The notes below the pieces were generated by a model. That model had not been told where the DNA came from, did no database searches, and worked only from the letters and a program-made list of their open reading frames with translations. A stretch of 28,681 nt of DNA from assembly GCA_013306675.1 (NCBI GenBank), contig JABLUY010000351.1, forward strand, positions 1 through 28,681. The letters run 5' to 3'. Within the stretch, counting starts at the first letter, position 1. The number at the start of each line of letters is the position of its first letter. The DNA is from Thraustochytrium sp. TN22 (taxonomy: Eukaryota > Sar > Bigyra > Thraustochytrida > Thraustochytriidae). This document shows positions 25,101 through 28,681 of this stretch, one piece after another. Made by a program: the position numbers and the translations under genes.

Positions 25101-27790
25101 CGCAGCACGCAAGTAGGCGTTGCATAGCTGCGCCAGGACGGCCTCGGCGAGTTGCGCCTCGAGCGAGAGGAAGGCCGCTGCGCTCGAGTCGGGAGGCGCG
25201 AAGGCGAACTTCCAGCCGCCGGCATCCTCGGCCTCGGCGGTGGGGTCAAGCGACTCCTTGGACGCGCGGCGGCGCGCGCGGTGCATGTGCTTGTGCAGGT
25301 GGCGCTTGGACGAGGAGGAGACGCCTGAGGAAGATGCGGAGTGGCCAGCAGAGGAGCCGGTGGAGGCGCCGCCGAGGCCACCGCCGAGGCTGCCGGTTGC
25401 GCCCCCGCGCGAGCGGTCCAGCACACAGGTGGCGAGCTGGTGCGCCGCTGCCTCGGCCTCGAGCATCATGGTGTAGGTATCGACAAAGGGGCGAACGTCG
25501 GTGGGGACCTGGGTCTCGACCCAGCGCTTCGTCTCGTACACCATGGAGAAGACGCACTCCGGGACGTCCTGGCGGCTCGTGCCCCGCGCGCGCACTGTGT
25601 CGCCGGCTGCAAAGGCCGCACCGGAGCGCGCGAGCGAGAGCGTCGCCCAGTGGAAGGTTCCGAGCACGGTCTTGAGGAAGGCGTCCCAGGGCGCGAGCGG
25701 GAGCTCGCGGCTGCTGCGGCGCTGGTTGCTGGACTGCGGCCCGTCGAGGTCGTCGACGCTGCGGCTCCGATGCGACGAGCCACTGCCAGCCTCGGGCGCC
25801 GGCTCGCGCGCCGACGCCGGCATGAGCGAGGGCGAGGCGCGAGCGGGAGAGTCCGCGGCGTGGGGCGAGAGCATGGCGGCGAGCCGAGCGCTCTTGGCTG
25901 CGGTGCTGGCCGACGTGGTGGTTTTCGTATCGAGCGCGCCTGGGCGCAGCTCCTCCAGGTTGCGATGCGCGAGGGCGAGCTCGTAGCCCTCCACAGAGGA
26001 AAAGGACTTTTTGGTGAGCCTGCGCTTCTTCTCGCTCGCAAAGGGCGCGAGCATGCGAAAGAGGCGCAGCGCGGTCTCTGCGCAGAGCCCGTCCTTGCGC
26101 GCCGAGTAGAGCGACCAGACGAGCGAGAGGTAGGTCTCGCTCCACTCGAGCGAGCCGGGCGGGTACTTGCCGAGCACCTTACGCACCTGCTTCGGATCGG
26201 CGTCCAGCTGCGAGGCGCGCTCAACCTGAGCTTGGCGCTTCTTGACCTGCTCTGAGGACACGAGTTGTGCGAGCCACTGCTCGAGCGCCGTCTCCTGCAT
26301 GAAGCGCATGCCCTCCTTGGTGCGAAGCGAGAAGAGCGCCGTGGGCTTGGGGTAGCGCAGCACTGTGGGCGCGGCGCTCTCCTCGCGAATCTGCGCGGTG
26401 AAGCGCCAGCGCCGCGGGACCTGGGCGCCGCGCTTGTCCTCGGTTTGCGCGCCCACCAAATTGCGCAGGCCCTCCAGGTGCTCGTGGAAGGCGCCCAGCG
26501 TGGAGGGCCCCACCCCGTCGGGGCCCTCCGCTGTGCCTACGCTGTCGGTGGACTCGTCGGCTTCGATTGCGAGCTCGGCGTCCCAGTCGCTCCCGCTGCT
26601 CAAGCTGCTGTCGTCTTCCTCCTCTTCCTCGTCCTCCTCGTCGCCGGCGCCGGCGCCGCCGTCGGGAACATCGGCTGAGGTACGGCCCGCGACAGACTCG
26701 CCTGCGGCGGCCGCGGCGGCCGCGGCGGCCGCGGCGGCCGCGACGGCTTCGGCGTCCTCACTGTGTGCCAGGAGCGCGGCCTCCGTGGCGAAATCGGCGA
26801 GGTCGCTGCCGGCGTGGTCTCGGCCGCCAGCAGCAGACTTGGCCAGGTGTGCCCAGGCCTCGGCGCCCAGATCGCCGGCGCTGAGGAAGTCGCTCTCGCC
26901 GCCGAGGCTAGGTCGCGCACGCGAGCGTGTCTCGAGCCCCTCGAGCTGCAGGCCGGCGAAGTCGACGATGTCAGACGAGGCATCCCGTGGCGACGCGGCC
27001 GCTGCGCGCGCGGCGGTCGGCGACACGCCCTTCTCCTCCTCGAGGCTCGAACTGCCGGGTGTGGACGGCTTGGCGGCGCCGCTGGCGGCCGCGGCCGCGG
27101 CTGCTGTCAGCGAGGACGAGGTGGACGTGGGCGTGAAGACCATGTCCTCACTGCCTTCACCCGGGAGCCCGGATTTGAGCAATATGCGGTTCTTGAAACG
27201 GTGCAAGACATTCGCCCGGCGCGCGTCGTCCGCCGCGGCGGCGGCATCGCTGGCGTCGACGTCGCGGCTTGAGGCGCCGCTGGAAACGTCGGGCCCGGTA
27301 GAGCTCACGGAAACGCGCGAGAGCTGCGCCTTGGTGAGCTGCTTTCGCCGCGAGCGGCGCATGGTGCTGCTGCTCTCTGTGCTCTCTATACTGCGGAAAC
27401 TGGCAGATGCGGCGAAGCTGTCGGGCCCCGAGCAGCTGCTGCTGCGCGCGCGAGAGGGCGCGCAACTCAAGGCATCGCCTCCAGCGCTGCCGCTGCCGGT
27501 GCTCGCGCTGGAAGTGGACGAGCCGCCGAGGCGGGCCGCATCCGAGGCCGAGGTTGCGGCAGCGGCGCGCCCTGATGCGCTCGCCAGGGTTGTGGAAGAC
27601 CGCAGCATGGGCGGCAGCGTGCGGCAAGAGCCCCCGCCAGGCGTGGAGGGGGCTGTCACCTCCGCGATGCCCACACTCTGGCTGCGCCGCGCCAGCGCGC
27701 GCGCGGTGGACAGGTTCGAGCCCAGCGAGAGCCGCTGTCGCCGCTTCCCGTGGCGCGCAGAAGTAGCAGCGGCGGCGGCGGCGGCGGCGG

Positions 27791-27821
<31 letters not shown>

Positions 27822-28681
27822 ACTGCTACTGCTACTGCTGCCAGCGGCAGCGGCGGAAGCGCCGGCCTTGGCGCCGCCGAAGGAGCTGTCGACCGTGGAG
27901 AGCGAGGCGGAGGAGCCGCCCCCCGCCAGCTCCTCGTGCACGGCGAGCGGCGAGAGGTCCTCGTCACGCGCGCCACGCACGCCAGGGCGCACCAGCTGCG
28001 CCTGATGAATGTTGTGGATTTTGGCCCAGTCGAGGCTGCGCACAATGCGGCGCGAGTGCGCGCGCGGCTGCAGGCCGTAGAGCGCTGCCCTGCGCGCCAT
28101 GGCGGCGGCCGCTGCAGCGGCAGGCAGTTCATCCTCACCCGCCTCGGCGGCGGCAGTCGTGGCTGCGGCCGTGCTGCTGGCGGCCGCGCCGGTGGAAGCC
28201 GCCGCCGCGGGCGGGCCATGGCTGGCGGTCTCGAGCGCGTCGTCTTCGGGTCCGCCCAGCTCGAACTCGAACTCATTGCTCCAGTCGTCCTTGGTGGGCG
28301 CCGTGATGCCCACGACGGTGGGCTTGGCCAGCACAGCGCCTGCCGCGCCGGCGCCGAGCCCCGGCGGGTCCGGCAGCGCGGCATCCGAGTCGGCGTTGCC
28401 GTCGCCGTCGCCGCCGAGCACGGCTGCCTTGTACGTCAGTTTCTGCTGCTGCTGCTGCGGCTGCTGCTGCTGCAGCTGCTGGGGTTGCTGCTGCTGCGGC
28501 TGCTGCCCCTGCCCCTGCTGCGGTGGCGGTGGCCTCTGCGCATGCCGCTGCGCGCCGTCGCGCGCGCCCTCCGCGGCGGCCGCGGCCGTCGCCCGCGCCG
28601 CCGCCGCGTCCCCCTGCGCCGCCGCCGCGGGGGCGGCCGGATGCTGCTCGGCCGCCTCGTGCCGCTGCCGGTCCGCGCGGT
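19110..28681 (-). CDS. Giant TPR-DENN-PH-like protein, probable Rab GEF (5' partial)
   Basis: The frame is open from the stop at 19110 to the window edge, about 3,190 codons, with no ATG before the edge side, so the start is outside. N-terminal part (28680-26500): Gln-, Ala- and Ser-rich disorder. Middle (about 25130-22640): helical repeats of TPR type, clearest at 24790-24180 (for example ELLFECLFVLEMQ and KYKYAIGAFESAARSYR). DENN module: MGGWSSTLMVATRR (about 21350), SALLNEQSVLVAAS (about 21090), PLVWVHALLRNVPAPLAF (about 20985), YVVGIHPGAVKDF (about 20900), LNLDDAWVEYP (about 20820), and LAMLWLLRFHAYFYEP (about 20530). C-terminus (19540-19110): PH-like, with KKKWIYLEEKRLRYHYRK and FMDKFEERLWVDALRVKL. 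DENN proteins load GTP onto Rab GTPases in membrane traffic. The target Rab is unknown. No intron is apparent. Confidence 0.8.
26704..26742 (-). repeat. 9-bp GCGGCGGCC tandem repeat encoding poly-Ala
   Basis: Four near-perfect 9-bp units in the disordered N-terminal part of the DENN protein give an alanine run of about 15 residues. Confidence 0.85.
27769..27840 (-). repeat. CTG/CGG trinucleotide tract encoding poly-Ser and poly-Ala
   Basis: A CGG run (27769-27792) adjoins a CTG run (27793-27840, with CTA interruptions). On the coding strand these read as an alanine run and a run of about 16-17 serines (AGC/AGT). Confidence 0.9.
28443..28530 (-). repeat. CTG/CAG tract encoding poly-Gln
   Basis: CAG codons with CCG, CTG and GGG interruptions give a Gln-rich segment with Pro, Leu and Gly interruptions just upstream of LTYKAAV in the DENN protein. 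The frame runs through it without a stop. Confidence 0.85.

Noticed and set aside
23346-25127. 593-codon frame antisense to the DENN gene (also 26365-28005)
   Set aside because: These lie opposite conserved TPR-type or repeat-encoded sequence and show Val/Ala/Arg-rich shadow composition.
1-28681. CRISPR array, insertion sequence, integrase or attachment sites
   Set aside because: No regularly spaced repeats with unique spacers, no transposase or reverse-transcriptase frame, and no terminal inverted repeats with target duplications were seen.

Overview
The window looks like nuclear DNA of a very GC-rich protist with few or no introns. The best guess is a heterotrophic stramenopile of the thraustochytrid (labyrinthulomycete) kind. 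Grounds: long uninterrupted eukaryotic reading frames (one longer than 9.5 kb), eukaryote-type domains (DENN, BAR, SH3, ADAM-type metalloprotease, DGAT2-like acyltransferase, JmjC/cupin_8), secreted proteins with Pro-Thr linkers of the kind common in stramenopiles, and ATG codons mostly preceded by a purine at -3. There are no bacterial operons or Shine-Dalgarno sites. The taxonomic assignment is inference, because no rRNA or marker gene is present.

Layout, left to right. 1-1520: gene-free, repeat-rich, CpG-rich upstream DNA. 1521-2531 (+): JmjC/cupin_8 Fe(II)/2-oxoglutarate oxygenase-like protein. 2656-5025 (-) and 6014-8482 (-): a tandem pair of secreted ADAM-like zinc metalloproteases (copy A and copy B) with a Pro-Thr linker and a small C-terminal Cys module. 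9894-11990 (+): eight-helix membrane protein with two PqiA-like modules. 12151-14054 (-): BAR-SH3 membrane-curvature protein with an unresolved 5' end. 14823-15947 (-): divergent DGAT2/MGAT-family acyltransferase. 16872-18821 (+): acidic protein with two EF-hand-like helical modules. 19110 to the right edge (-): the C-terminal >3,180 residues of a TPR-DENN-PH-like protein, probably a Rab exchange factor, whose start lies outside the window.

The genes do not form an obvious pathway. Several concern membranes and secretion (BAR-SH3, DENN, DGAT2-like, PqiA-like, two secreted proteases), which may be coincidence. Genes are arranged convergently with short 3' gaps (124, 160 and 288 bp) and otherwise separated by about 0.7-1.5 kb of upstream DNA full of simple repeats.

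The most notable signal is the metalloprotease pair. Their coding sequences are almost identical except for an island of about 235 bp over the zinc-binding helix and the segment before it, where both silent and amino-acid changes are concentrated. Identity stops abruptly just after the signal peptide and at the stop codon. This looks like gene conversion that spared the catalytic region, leaving two secreted proteases with different active-site surroundings, signal peptides and promoters. Other points: two unrelated 10-bp-period repeats in promoter regions, a CTTGCC-rich tract ending in CAG just before two genes' ATGs, a BAR gene with only one possible ATG and that in the wrong frame, and altered signature motifs in the acyltransferase.
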